From Clostridiales bacterium (GTDB lineage: Bacteria > Bacillota > Clostridia > Peptostreptococcales > Anaerovoracaceae): a stretch of DNA of 5,376 bases. A program made the position numbers and the translations under genes. How positions within the stretch are numbered: position 1 is the stretch's first letter; the number at the start of each line of letters is the position of its first letter. The notes beneath the pieces are model-generated. The model was given only the letters and a program-made list of their open reading frames with translations, searched no databases and had not been told where the DNA came from. The stretch covers positions 1 through 5,376 of the forward strand of contig JAAYHT010000086.1 of NCBI GenBank assembly GCA_012735285.1. Direction: 5' to 3'. Positions 1 through 5,376 of this stretch are shown here, piece by piece.

Positions 1-1153
1 CGTTTAATTCCTTGTTAATTTTAGTCTCTAGTTCGCTGGCAACCTGTTTACGTTTTGAGGTAAGTTCTTGTGATGCTTCCATAAGTTGATTTTTGTATTC
101 AACCAGAGCTTTATTTAGTTTTTCAATCAGTTCATCTGAATTTTCTATATCTTTAAGGTTTTCTACAAGCTCTTGCTTGTAATTAAGTACCTTTTCTATT
201 GAACCCCCATACTTACGTTTGAGACGATCAAGCAGATCTATTCTTTCAATTGTTTCATCTAATAAATCGGGAGAAAAGGATATGGAGTCTCTTTGAAGTC
301 TCAAGTACTTTTTTAAATCTTCTAATTTATAGTAGCAGTCAGAAATAGCTTCCGCAATACTGTTAATATCACCCGAAAAGGATTGGATTTCCTGAAGGAG
401 ATTCGAGGCTTTTCCAAGGCTATCTTGGCAAGATGGTGTCTGCTCATATAATATTTCATAAGCGGTTGCCAATTTTTCGAATATCATCTCGCTGTTTTGT
501 AGGAGTTGCATTTTTTCTGCTAGTTTTTCGTCTTCACCAATTTTCGGGTCTGCTGCGACAATTTCATCTAATTCATACTTCATAAAATCTAGCTTACGCT
601 GATACTCTGCATGTTTTTTTACAATACTATCTAGCTTTTGTTTTGTTTGGATATATAATTCATATGCATTTTTTACTTTTTCTTTTATGGGATCAATAGT
701 TTTTGAATCATATCTATCGATAAGTTCTATATGATAAGCTGGATTTAACAATGACTGGTGGTCATACTGGCCATGGATATCGGCAATGTTTTTGCATAAC
801 TCATTTAAAAAAGAAACTGAAACAAGGCTCCCGTTAATACGGCAAACACTTTTGCCAGCTGCATGAATTTCGCGGGTAATATAGATGGTCTCTCCGTCAT
901 CAATTCCGTTTGAACTAAGTAAGTTTAACACCTCAGGATCTTTAGTTTCAACTATCAATTCAATAACAGCCTTGTCGGCTCCTGTGCGTACGTAGGCGGT
1001 ATCCGCACGGCTCCCTAAAGCAAGGCTGATAGCTTCTATTAAGATGGATTTACCAGCACCGGTTTCTCCCGTTAATATATGGAACCCTTCGTGGAAATCA
1101 AGGCTGACATTCTCGATAATAGCAAAGTCTCTGATTGTAATATGCGAGATCAT
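1..1153 (-). CDS. recN: DNA repair protein RecN, N-terminal two thirds (runs off the left edge)
   Basis: RecN is an SMC-like ATPase that gathers at double-strand breaks and assists RecA-dependent repair on the nucleoid. The reverse strand is open from ATG 1153 to base 1, giving 384 codons plus one base with no stop; the family is usually about 550-580 residues, so the C-terminal ABC signature, Walker B and stop lie outside. The N-terminus MISHITIRDFAIIENV is typical. Walker A is GETGAGKS at residues 29-36, followed by LGSRAD at 46-50. The RecN-specific DIHGQYDHQSLL follows at 125-136, then a Lys/Glu-rich coiled-coil arm from about 155 onward, with LKRKYG near 311-316. An AGAGG ribosome binding site lies 7 bases before the start. 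It is 29 bases downstream of argR on the same strand, with no terminator between, so it is probably co-transcribed. No LexA box is visible just upstream. Identification is very secure. Confidence 0.97.
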   Translation of the reverse strand, partial: MISHITIRDFAIIENVSLDFHEGFHILTGETGAGKSILIEAISLALGSRADTAYVRTGADKAVIELIVETKDPEVLNLLSSNGIDDGETIYITREIHAAGKSVCRINGSLVSVSFLNELCKNIADIHGQYDHQSLLNPAYHIELIDRYDSKTIDPIKEKVKNAYELYIQTKQKLDSIVKKHAEYQRKLDFMKYELDEIVAADPKIGEDEKLAEKMQLLQNSEMIFEKLATAYEILYEQTPSCQDSLGKASNLLQEIQSFSGDINSIAEAISDCYYKLEDLKKYLRLQRDSISFSPDLLDETIERIDLLDRLKRKYGGSIEKVLNYKQELVENLKDIENSDELIEKLNKALVEYKNQLMEASQELTSKRKQVASELETKINKELN

Positions 1154-1182
1154 TTGGTACCTCTTTCAATGAAAATACCTAT

Positions 1183-1638
1183 TTAATTGTCTTTTGTCAT
1201 CTCATTAAATCTATTGACTAAACTTTGAACATTTGAAGAATCATCTACTATGATTAATATCGTATTATCGCCTGCTATTGTTCCTATGATATGTGGTACG
1301 TTCATGGTATCGATTGCTTCGGCAGCTGCATTTGCACAGCCAGATAGAGTTTTTAATACGATTAGATTTCCGGAATAGTCAATTGATTTAATGGTTTCTT
1401 TAAATATGGTGATGAAACGATCTGAAAGGGGTTGATCTTGTGAGATTCCAACTGTATATTTATACTTACCGCTTGGCGATAAGGTTTTAACCAGTTGGAG
1501 TTCTTTAATGTCACGAGAAACAGTAGCTTGCGTAGCTTTGTAGCCAGCTTTCCTGAGAAGCTCCACTAACATTTCCTGGGTTTCCACTTCATGGGTGTTG
1601 ATGATATCCAAAATCTTACTTTGTCTCGAGTACCTCAT
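1183..1638 (-). CDS. argR: Arginine repressor ArgR/AhrC
   Basis: This is a transcription factor that, as an arginine-bound hexamer, represses arginine biosynthesis genes and in Bacillus activates catabolic ones. Its 151 residues are the normal family length. Residues 1-65 form the winged helix-turn-helix, with the recognition-helix signature QATVSRDIKEL at 37-47. A short linker at about 66-75 leads to the C-terminal oligomerisation and arginine-binding domain, with GCANAAAEAID at 100-110 and GTIAGDNTILI at 119-129. The arginine-contacting GDDT of E. coli ArgR reads GDNT here, keeping the first acidic residue (D124). The start at 1638 is supported by AAGGG (plus strand 1646-1650) 7 bases upstream. 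It is the first gene of a unit with recN, the arrangement common in Firmicutes, and is divergent from ruvC. Autoregulation is plausible, because dyad and repeat sequences lie in its leader, but this is inference. Confidence 0.96.
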   Translation of the reverse strand: MRYSRQSKILDIINTHEVETQEMLVELLRKAGYKATQATVSRDIKELQLVKTLSPSGKYKYTVGISQDQPLSDRFITIFKETIKSIDYSGNLIVLKTLSGCANAAAEAIDTMNVPHIIGTIAGDNTILIIVDDSSNVQSLVNRFNEMTKDN

Positions 1639-1656
1639 ATTACATCCCTTATAAAT

Positions 1657-1668
1657 ATTGATTTCAAT
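1657..1668. promoter_or_regulatory. Short dyad at the argR transcription start, possible operator
   Basis: ATTGA-TT-TCAAT is a perfect 5-base inverted repeat with a 2-base centre. It begins about two bases downstream of the predicted argR start site, a sensible place for a repressor to act. ARG boxes are A/T-rich imperfect palindromes with TGAAT/ATTCA-like arms; this site resembles them only loosely (TTGAA in place of TGAAT). ArgR autoregulation through it is therefore a guess, and chance is possible in DNA this A/T-rich. Confidence 0.25.
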
Positions 1669-1676
1669 TACATTAC

Positions 1677-1705
1677 ATTATAGCATAGTTTACTTGGACA
1701 TAAAA
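1677..1705 (-). promoter_or_regulatory. Predicted sigma-A promoter of argR-recN (extended -10)
   Basis: Read on the minus strand, a perfect TATAAT (plus coordinates 1677-1682) is preceded by TGC, giving an extended -10 TGnTATAAT. At 17-base spacing the -35 region is only TTTTAT (1700-1705), so the promoter probably relies on the extended -10. Transcription would begin near 1670, giving a leader of about 32 bases before the argR ATG. This is read from sequence only; there is no start-site data. Confidence 0.72.
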
Positions 1706-1722
1706 GCTAAATATGGTATAAT
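1694..1722 (+). promoter_or_regulatory. Predicted sigma-A promoter of the ruvC-ruvA-ruvB operon
   Basis: TTGGAC at 1694-1699 and a perfect TATAAT at 1717-1722 are separated by 17 bases, the ideal spacing. TG at 1714-1715 adds an extended -10 (TGGTATAAT). This should be a strong vegetative promoter with a start near 1729, about 32 bases before the preferred ruvC start. Its -35 element directly adjoins the -35 position of the divergent argR promoter. No GAAC-N4-GTTC type LexA site is seen between 1639 and 1760, so SOS control is not evident. Confidence 0.8.
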
Positions 1723-1728
1723 AAATTC

Positions 1729-1748
1729 AAAAAAATACATATTTTTTT
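1729..1748 (+). repeat. Perfect A/T inverted repeat filling the ruvC leader
   Basis: AAAAAAATA at 1729-1737 and TATTTTTTT at 1740-1748 are exact reverse complements separated by CA. The first arm begins at the predicted transcription start and the second ends one base before the upstream ATG at 1749. As RNA it could form only a weak A-U hairpin with a small loop; as DNA it is an A-tract/T-tract pair. It is not a convincing terminator, having no G/C stem and sitting directly between a promoter and its gene. Confidence 0.6.
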
Positions 1749-1750
1749 AT

Positions 1751-1755
1751 GGTGA
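1751..1755 (+). promoter_or_regulatory. Ribosome binding site that decides the ruvC start
   Basis: GGTGA lies 5 bases before ATG 1761. The upstream in-frame ATG at 1749 is preceded only by a run of seven T, with nothing resembling a Shine-Dalgarno sequence. The 1761 start also gives the usual RuvC N-terminus, MKILGIDPG. The upstream ATG therefore probably contributes its final G to the binding site and does not serve as a start. Confidence 0.65.
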
Positions 1756-1760
1756 AATTG

Positions 1761-2264
1761 ATGAAAATTCTAGGAATAGACCCGGGATTTGCAATACTGG
1801 GATATGGAATAGTTGAGTACAGAGGTAATCGCTTCAGCGTCTGTGATTATGGCGCGATTACAACGGATAAATCATTGGATATGCAAGATCGACTTAAGCA
1901 TATTTACTGCAGGTTAATGGATATTATTCAAGAACATCAACCAGATGTAGTTTCAATAGAAGATATTTTTTTTAATAAAAATACAAAGACCGCCTTATTA
2001 GTTGGCCAAGCCAGGGGGGTTGCTATTTTGGCCTGTGCCAACTCAGGATTGAGGGTTTATGAATATACTCCTTTACAGATCAAGCAAGGCTTGGTAGGCT
2101 ATGGAAGGGCTGATAAGAGTCAAATGCAGAATATGGTAAAGGTAATTTTAAACTTAGATGAAATACCAAAGCCAGATGACACTGCTGATGCATTAGGAGC
2201 AGCGATTTGTCATGCTCATTCAGCTGGCATTAATAATCGACTAAGCTTTACACAGAAATTATAG
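1761..2264 (+). CDS. ruvC: Holliday junction resolvase RuvC
   Basis: RuvC is a dimeric, magnesium-dependent endonuclease that cuts Holliday junctions symmetrically, working with RuvAB at the end of homologous recombination. From ATG 1761 the product is 167 residues, close to the 173 of E. coli RuvC. The RNase H-like acidic residues are all present: D7 in GIDPG, E67 in SIEDIFF, and D140 and D143 in DDTADALGAA. The conserved stretch NTKTALLVGQARGV is at about 74-87, and QIKQGLVGYGRADKSQM at 106-122. The longer reading from ATG 1749 adds only MVKL and lacks a ribosome binding site. It is the first gene of the ruvC-ruvA-ruvB operon; ruvA starts 11 bases after its stop. A T8 run at 1966-1973 falls just after the E67 codon but the frame is intact. 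Confidence 0.96.
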   Translation: MKILGIDPGFAILGYGIVEYRGNRFSVCDYGAITTDKSLDMQDRLKHIYCRLMDIIQEHQPDVVSIEDIFFNKNTKTALLVGQARGVAILACANSGLRVYEYTPLQIKQGLVGYGRADKSQMQNMVKVILNLDEIPKPDDTADALGAAICHAHSAGINNRLSFTQKL

Positions 2265-2275
2265 GAGAGACTTTG

Positions 2276-2860
2276 ATGATATACTATTTGCGCGGAAAAA
2301 TAACAATGGATTTTGAAGGAGGCATAGTATTAGAAACTGGAGGAGTAGGATACAAAATTTATATTCCTGACAACTCCCCTCTGTATCAAAAAAAAGGAGA
2401 AGAGGTTCTCGTCAACATAGAAATGGTAGTCCGTGAAGATGATATCAGTCTTTACGGATTTCACGATTTAGAAAGCTTACAGCTTTTTCAAAAATTGAGA
2501 ACAGTTAATGGTGTTGGCGTAAAAGCCGCCTTGTCTTTACTTTCGGCAATGCCCCTAAATGAGCTTATAAAAGCGATTATTACAGAGGATATTGTATCAT
2601 TATCAAGGGCTTACGGCATAGGAAAAAAGACAGCTCAGCGCATTGTTTTAGAATTAAAAGATAAATTGGATGATACAATTATAAGCGAAATGGTAGCGAC
2701 AGCGACAAGTGATAACAATAAAACTGAGGCTGTCAAGGCTTTGATAGAATTAGGATTTACAAAAAGTGAAGCCCTGAGCGCTTTGGCAGGAGTAAAAGGT
2801 GAGAATTTATCAACAGAGGAATATATAAAGCAAGCTTTACGCGGGACAGCAACTAAGTAA
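2276..2860 (+). CDS. ruvA: Holliday junction branch migration protein RuvA
   Basis: RuvA tetramers hold the four-way junction in an open square and load the RuvB motors. The product is 194 residues, slightly shorter than the roughly 200 usual. Domain I (about 1-63) is the OB fold, beginning MIYYLRGKI and containing GGVGYKIYIP; its acidic pin is E54-D55-D56 in VVREDDISLYGF. Domain II (about 64-130) has two helix-hairpin-helix motifs, VNGVGVKAALSLL near 77-89 and YGIGKKTAQRIV near 113-124. After a flexible linker at about 135-148, the C-terminal domain (149-189) that contacts RuvB has EAVKALIELGFTKSEAL. ATG 2276 is preferred because AGGAG at 2263-2267, overlapping the ruvC stop, lies 8 bases upstream; an in-frame TTG at 2273 is adjacent but less likely. 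ruvB follows 12 bases after the stop, which fits coupled translation. Confidence 0.96.
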   Translation: MIYYLRGKITMDFEGGIVLETGGVGYKIYIPDNSPLYQKKGEEVLVNIEMVVREDDISLYGFHDLESLQLFQKLRTVNGVGVKAALSLLSAMPLNELIKAIITEDIVSLSRAYGIGKKTAQRIVLELKDKLDDTIISEMVATATSDNNKTEAVKALIELGFTKSEALSALAGVKGENLSTEEYIKQALRGTATK

Positions 2861-2872
2861 AGGAGCAGATGA

Positions 2873-3898
2873 ATGGATCTAAAAGAAAGGATAACAACAG
2901 CTAAGCAAAAGCAAGGTGAAGATGAGCTTGAGTTAACGCTTCGTCCAAAGCACTTTAAAGATTTTATAGGTCAGAAAAAAGTTACTGAGAATTTAAAAGT
3001 ATATATTGAAGCCGCAAAGATGCGGAATGAACCTTTAGACCATGTTTTATTTTACGGGCCACCAGGTCTAGGAAAGACCACCTTGGCTGGTATAATTGCT
3101 AATGAATTAGGAGTGGATCTTAGGATCACATCCGGGCCTGCTATCGAACGTGCTGCTGATTTGGCTGCAATACTTACAAATTTAAATGATAGTGATGTAC
3201 TTTTCATTGATGAGATACATAGGCTTAACCGTACAGTGGAAGAGGTTCTTTATTCTGCGATGGAAGACTATGCATTGGATATTATTATAGGAAAAGGACC
3301 TTCAGCTAGGTCAATTAGACTTGATCTGGCTAAATTTACTTTAATAGGAGCCACAACTCGTGCAGGAAGTTTATCTGCTCCTTTAAGAGACCGTTTTGGA
3401 GTAATCAGTAAGTTTGATATGTATACAGTTGAAGAATTAATGCAAATAATAAAACGCTCTGCAGAGATTCTTAATGTAAAGATTGACGAGGCTTCTTTAA
3501 AGGAGCTAGCTAAGCGTTCTAGAGGAACCCCGAGGGTAGCTAACAGATTATTGAAGCGTGTTAGGGATTTTAGCCAGGTTAAGGGCGATGGCATAATAGA
3601 TATAAATATTACCGAAAAAACTCTAAAGGCGCTAGGAATCGATAAAGAAGGCTTAGAGGACCTTGATAGGGAAATATTAACTGTAATTATAGAAAGGTTC
3701 AACGGTGGTCCGGTGGGTATCGACTCGATAGCCGCTGCTATCGGGGAGGAACGTGTAACAATTGAAGATGTTTACGAGCCCTTCCTTATTCAATCAGGTT
3801 TTTTGCATAGGACACAAAAAGGGCGTATGGTATCAGAACATGCCTATAAGCATTTGGGTATTCCAATAAAAAAAGACGAAGAACAGCTAAGCTTTTAA
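2873..3898 (+). CDS. ruvB: Holliday junction branch migration ATPase RuvB
   Basis: RuvB is the AAA+ hexameric motor that pumps DNA through the RuvA-bound junction. Its 341 residues match the usual family length. In order: RPKHFKDFIGQ (24-34); Walker A GPPGLGKTT (62-70); Walker B VLFIDEIH (109-116) with D113-E114; sensor 1 GATTRAG (159-165); the arginine-finger segment LRDRFG (171-176); sensor 2 GTPRVANRLL (218-227); and the C-terminal winged helix from GGPVGIDSIA (278) through EPFLIQSGFLHRTQKGR (302-318). AGGAG at 2861-2865, directly after the ruvA stop, lies 7 bases before the ATG. The DNA-binding wing and all ATPase motifs look intact, so the protein should be active. The next gene begins after a 21-base gap with no visible terminator. 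Confidence 0.98.
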   Translation: MDLKERITTAKQKQGEDELELTLRPKHFKDFIGQKKVTENLKVYIEAAKMRNEPLDHVLFYGPPGLGKTTLAGIIANELGVDLRITSGPAIERAADLAAILTNLNDSDVLFIDEIHRLNRTVEEVLYSAMEDYALDIIIGKGPSARSIRLDLAKFTLIGATTRAGSLSAPLRDRFGVISKFDMYTVEELMQIIKRSAEILNVKIDEASLKELAKRSRGTPRVANRLLKRVRDFSQVKGDGIIDINITEKTLKALGIDKEGLEDLDREILTVIIERFNGGPVGIDSIAAAIGEERVTIEDVYEPFLIQSGFLHRTQKGRMVSEHAYKHLGIPIKKDEEQLSF

Positions 3899-3919
3899 TT
3901 AATAAGATGAGGTAAGACA

Positions 3920-5326
3920 ATGGTTACAAGTAGACAGATGAGAAGGTTATTTCTATCATTGAGTGTTATATTAATCATTATGACGATATCTATAACCTCA
4001 GAAGCTAAGGCAGCAAGTATACCTGAATACATAAAGGTAGGATTAAGATTTAAAGATACTGCCGCTACAACTTATACACTAAGCTCAGAAAGTGGGTTCG
4101 TTCTAGGGTCAGTATCTGATGAAGGATTTAAGGAGACCTTACCTTTGCCCGCTTATAACACTTTGATTGCATGCATTGAAGGTAATCATGTTGCCTTGCG
4201 GGATACCGATGGAGTATTAATTTCCTTAGATATTGGCAGAAACGGTTGCCTAATGCCTTTAGATTACAAAGAGAATGGTATTATTACTTTTGAAGGTAAG
4301 AAATATAGAGGTGGAATAATACTTAACATCGAATCAAACAATAGAATTAAGGCTATTAATTACCTAGCCATGGATGAGTATTTATATGGGGTGCTGCATA
4401 AGGAAATGAGCCAGAGTTATCCTATGGAAGCTCTAAAAGCACAGGCTGTAGCCGCAAGAAGCTTTGCAGTTGAAAGTATAGGTAGGCACTACAATGATGG
4501 GTTTGATGTTTGCACCACCACGGATTGTCAGGTTTACGGAGGTTATGAGGATGAATATCCTCGTACTAATCAAGCAGTAGATGAAACGAGCGGATTAATA
4601 ATCTGGGCAAATGGACAACCGGCACCTGTGTTCTATCTCAAAAATAGTGGTGGGCATACTCAGAGCATTGAAGATGTTTGGACATCATCACACCTACCGC
4701 ATCTTGTAGGCAAAACAGATCCCTACTCTCCTGATTATCCATGGATAGCTACTATTACTTTTGATTCTCTTGAACAAAAACTTTTACAGGCTGGTTACGA
4801 CCCAGGAAGTATTGAGTCTGTACAAGTGGGCGGAAGAAATTCAGCTGGTGCTGTTTCTGAGTTGATAATAAAAGGGAGTAAGGATACTGTTATTCTAGAA
4901 AAAGAGCGTATTAGAACCGTTTTAGGGCCTTCCTTAGTCCGCTCAAGGCATTTTAATATTGGTGAAGTATATTTAGGTAAAAACAGCGTAACTTTCGAAG
5001 TTCAAATGATACTGAGTAACGGTACAAAAGTTAAAAATGCTCAAGATAAGATAAATATAATATCTGCAGATGGAAAAATAAAATCTATCACTAGCGAAAA
5101 CCTTTATATTACAAATGGAAAACAAACTGCAAAAGCTAAAACAGTTGCAAGAGAAGCTAAGTTCGATGATAGTATAGTGGCTAGAGGTAAAGAAGTTACT
5201 TTTAGCGGCATGGGATATGGTCACGGAGTAGGTATGGCACAAGATGGCGCCATAGAAATGGCAAAACAAGGCTTTAATTTTATAGATATACTAAAATTCT
5301 ATTTTACTAACATAGAGGTTCGCTGA
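3920..5326 (+). CDS. Exported SpoIID/LytB-domain protein, probable peptidoglycan lytic enzyme
   Basis: This 468-residue protein belongs to the SpoIID/LytB family; SpoIID itself is a lytic transglycosylase that degrades septal peptidoglycan during spore engulfment. A signal peptide is clear: basic MRR at 7-9, a hydrophobic core at about 10-26, and AKA-A as a likely cleavage site near 31; an uncleaved anchor is also possible. A beta-rich N-terminal segment (about 36-140, IKVGLRFKDTA onward) precedes the catalytic domain. YLYGVLHKEM (154-163) places E162 where the SpoIID catalytic Glu sits, followed by EALKAQAVAARSFA (170-183). H190, C198 and C203 recall a metal site, SGGHTQSIEDVW is at 243-254, and GYGHGVGMAQDGA at 432-444. 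Residues of about 348-427 look like an insertion absent from the 343-residue B. subtilis SpoIID. The ATG follows GAGGT (3909-3913) by 6 bases. It may be a paralogue outside engulfment, so no symbol is given. The family assignment is firm but the cellular role is uncertain. Confidence 0.9.
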   Translation: MVTSRQMRRLFLSLSVILIIMTISITSEAKAASIPEYIKVGLRFKDTAATTYTLSSESGFVLGSVSDEGFKETLPLPAYNTLIACIEGNHVALRDTDGVLISLDIGRNGCLMPLDYKENGIITFEGKKYRGGIILNIESNNRIKAINYLAMDEYLYGVLHKEMSQSYPMEALKAQAVAARSFAVESIGRHYNDGFDVCTTTDCQVYGGYEDEYPRTNQAVDETSGLIIWANGQPAPVFYLKNSGGHTQSIEDVWTSSHLPHLVGKTDPYSPDYPWIATITFDSLEQKLLQAGYDPGSIESVQVGGRNSAGAVSELIIKGSKDTVILEKERIRTVLGPSLVRSRHFNIGEVYLGKNSVTFEVQMILSNGTKVKNAQDKINIISADGKIKSITSENLYITNGKQTAKAKTVAREAKFDDSIVARGKEVTFSGMGYGHGVGMAQDGAIEMAKQGFNFIDILKFYFTNIEVR

Positions 5327-5376
5327 TGCTTGTTTATGATTTTGACTTTGAATTACCAACTGAATTGATTGCTCAA
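5326..5376 (+). CDS. queA: tRNA preQ1-34 S-adenosylmethionine ribosyltransferase-isomerase QueA, first 17 codons
   Basis: QueA transfers and isomerises the ribosyl group of S-adenosylmethionine onto preQ1 at the tRNA wobble position, making epoxyqueuosine in the queuosine pathway. Only MLVYDFDFELPTELIAQ is in the window; the DFDF-LP-ELIAQ pattern is the characteristic QueA N-terminus. The ATG shares its A with the TGA stop of the preceding gene (TGATG at 5324-5328), indicating translational coupling. An AGAGG ribosome binding site at 5314-5318 lies inside that gene, 7 bases upstream. queA after ruvAB is a common Firmicute order, often followed by tgt, which would be expected just outside. The identification rests on a short peptide plus context. 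Confidence 0.88.
   Translation, partial: MLVYDFDFELPTELIAQ

Noticed and set aside
1729..1748. Palindrome with T-run read as an intrinsic terminator
   Set aside because: The stem is A-U only with a two-base loop, and the element lies between a strong promoter and the first gene of the operon, where termination would block ruvC.
1639..1760. Possible LexA/SOS box controlling ruvC or argR-recN
   Set aside because: No GAAC-N4-GTTC or close variant occurs on either strand of the intergenic region. SOS control would have to use a divergent motif.
2869..2904. Out-of-frame ATG four bases before the ruvB start, opening an 11-codon frame
   Set aside because: It stops quickly at TAA and lies only 3 bases from the AGGAG sequence, too close for good initiation. 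ATG 2873 is ideally spaced and opens ruvB.
3268..3702. 144-codon open frame on the minus strand inside ruvB
   Set aside because: It is fully antisense to a ruvB with all AAA+ motifs intact, and its Ser/Leu/Ile-rich translation matches no family I recognise. It is best explained as a shadow of ruvB codon use.
3800..3919. Sigma-E-type sporulation promoter before the SpoIID-like gene
   Set aside because: I looked for a -35/-10 pair resembling the sigma-E consensus with suitable spacing at the ruvB 3' end and in the 21-base gap, and found no convincing match.
4973..5269. 98-codon open frame on the minus strand inside the SpoIID-like gene
   Set aside because: It is antisense to a well-supported gene, rich in Cys, Phe, Ser and His as expected from reverse-reading A/T-rich codons, and has no recognisable motif.
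1..5376. CRISPR array, insertion sequence, tRNA/rRNA gene, or defence system
   Set aside because: There are no spaced direct repeats, transposase-like reading frames, terminal inverted repeats or tRNA-like foldings. All but about 200 bases are coding sequence for recognisable chromosomal genes.

Overview
The window looks like chromosomal DNA of a low-GC, spore-forming Firmicute, most likely a member of the Clostridia. Four observations support this: A/T-rich codon use and intergenic DNA; strong AGGAG-type ribosome binding sites; the argR-recN gene pair typical of Firmicutes; and a SpoIID/LytB-family protein next to ruvB. A canonical ruvC in front of ruvA-ruvB argues against Bacillus-type Bacilli, which use RecU in place of RuvC. 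The species cannot be named from the sequence.

The layout is two divergent transcription units around a 122-base control region. On the minus strand (1638 down to 1, leaving the window) are argR, the arginine-responsive repressor, and then recN, a double-strand-break repair ATPase whose C-terminal third lies outside the window. On the plus strand (1761 to the right edge) the order is ruvC, ruvA, ruvB, a secreted SpoIID/LytB-domain protein, and the first 17 codons of queA. Plus-strand genes are separated by 21 bases or fewer, the last pair overlaps by one base, and no terminator is visible between them, so they read as one operon.

The control region (1639-1760) holds two back-to-back promoters, each with a perfect TATAAT and an extended -10 TG, whose -35 regions abut near 1699/1700. 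It also holds a short dyad and an ATTACAT repeat in the argR leader, and a perfect A/T-only inverted repeat that fills the ruvC leader. This is the least explained sequence in the window.

Functionally, RuvA, RuvB and RuvC form the Holliday-junction branch-migration and resolution machine. RecN acts earlier in recombinational repair, so the two divergent units together encode repair functions. The SpoIID-like protein is probably an exported peptidoglycan lytic enzyme, and QueA acts in queuosine tRNA modification; their link to the ruv genes looks positional. No stretch over 300 bases lacks a gene. I see no RNA gene, CRISPR array, mobile element or clear new system. The most unusual items are the ruvC leader palindrome, the divergent promoter arrangement, and the insertion and altered metal-site pattern of the SpoIID-like protein.
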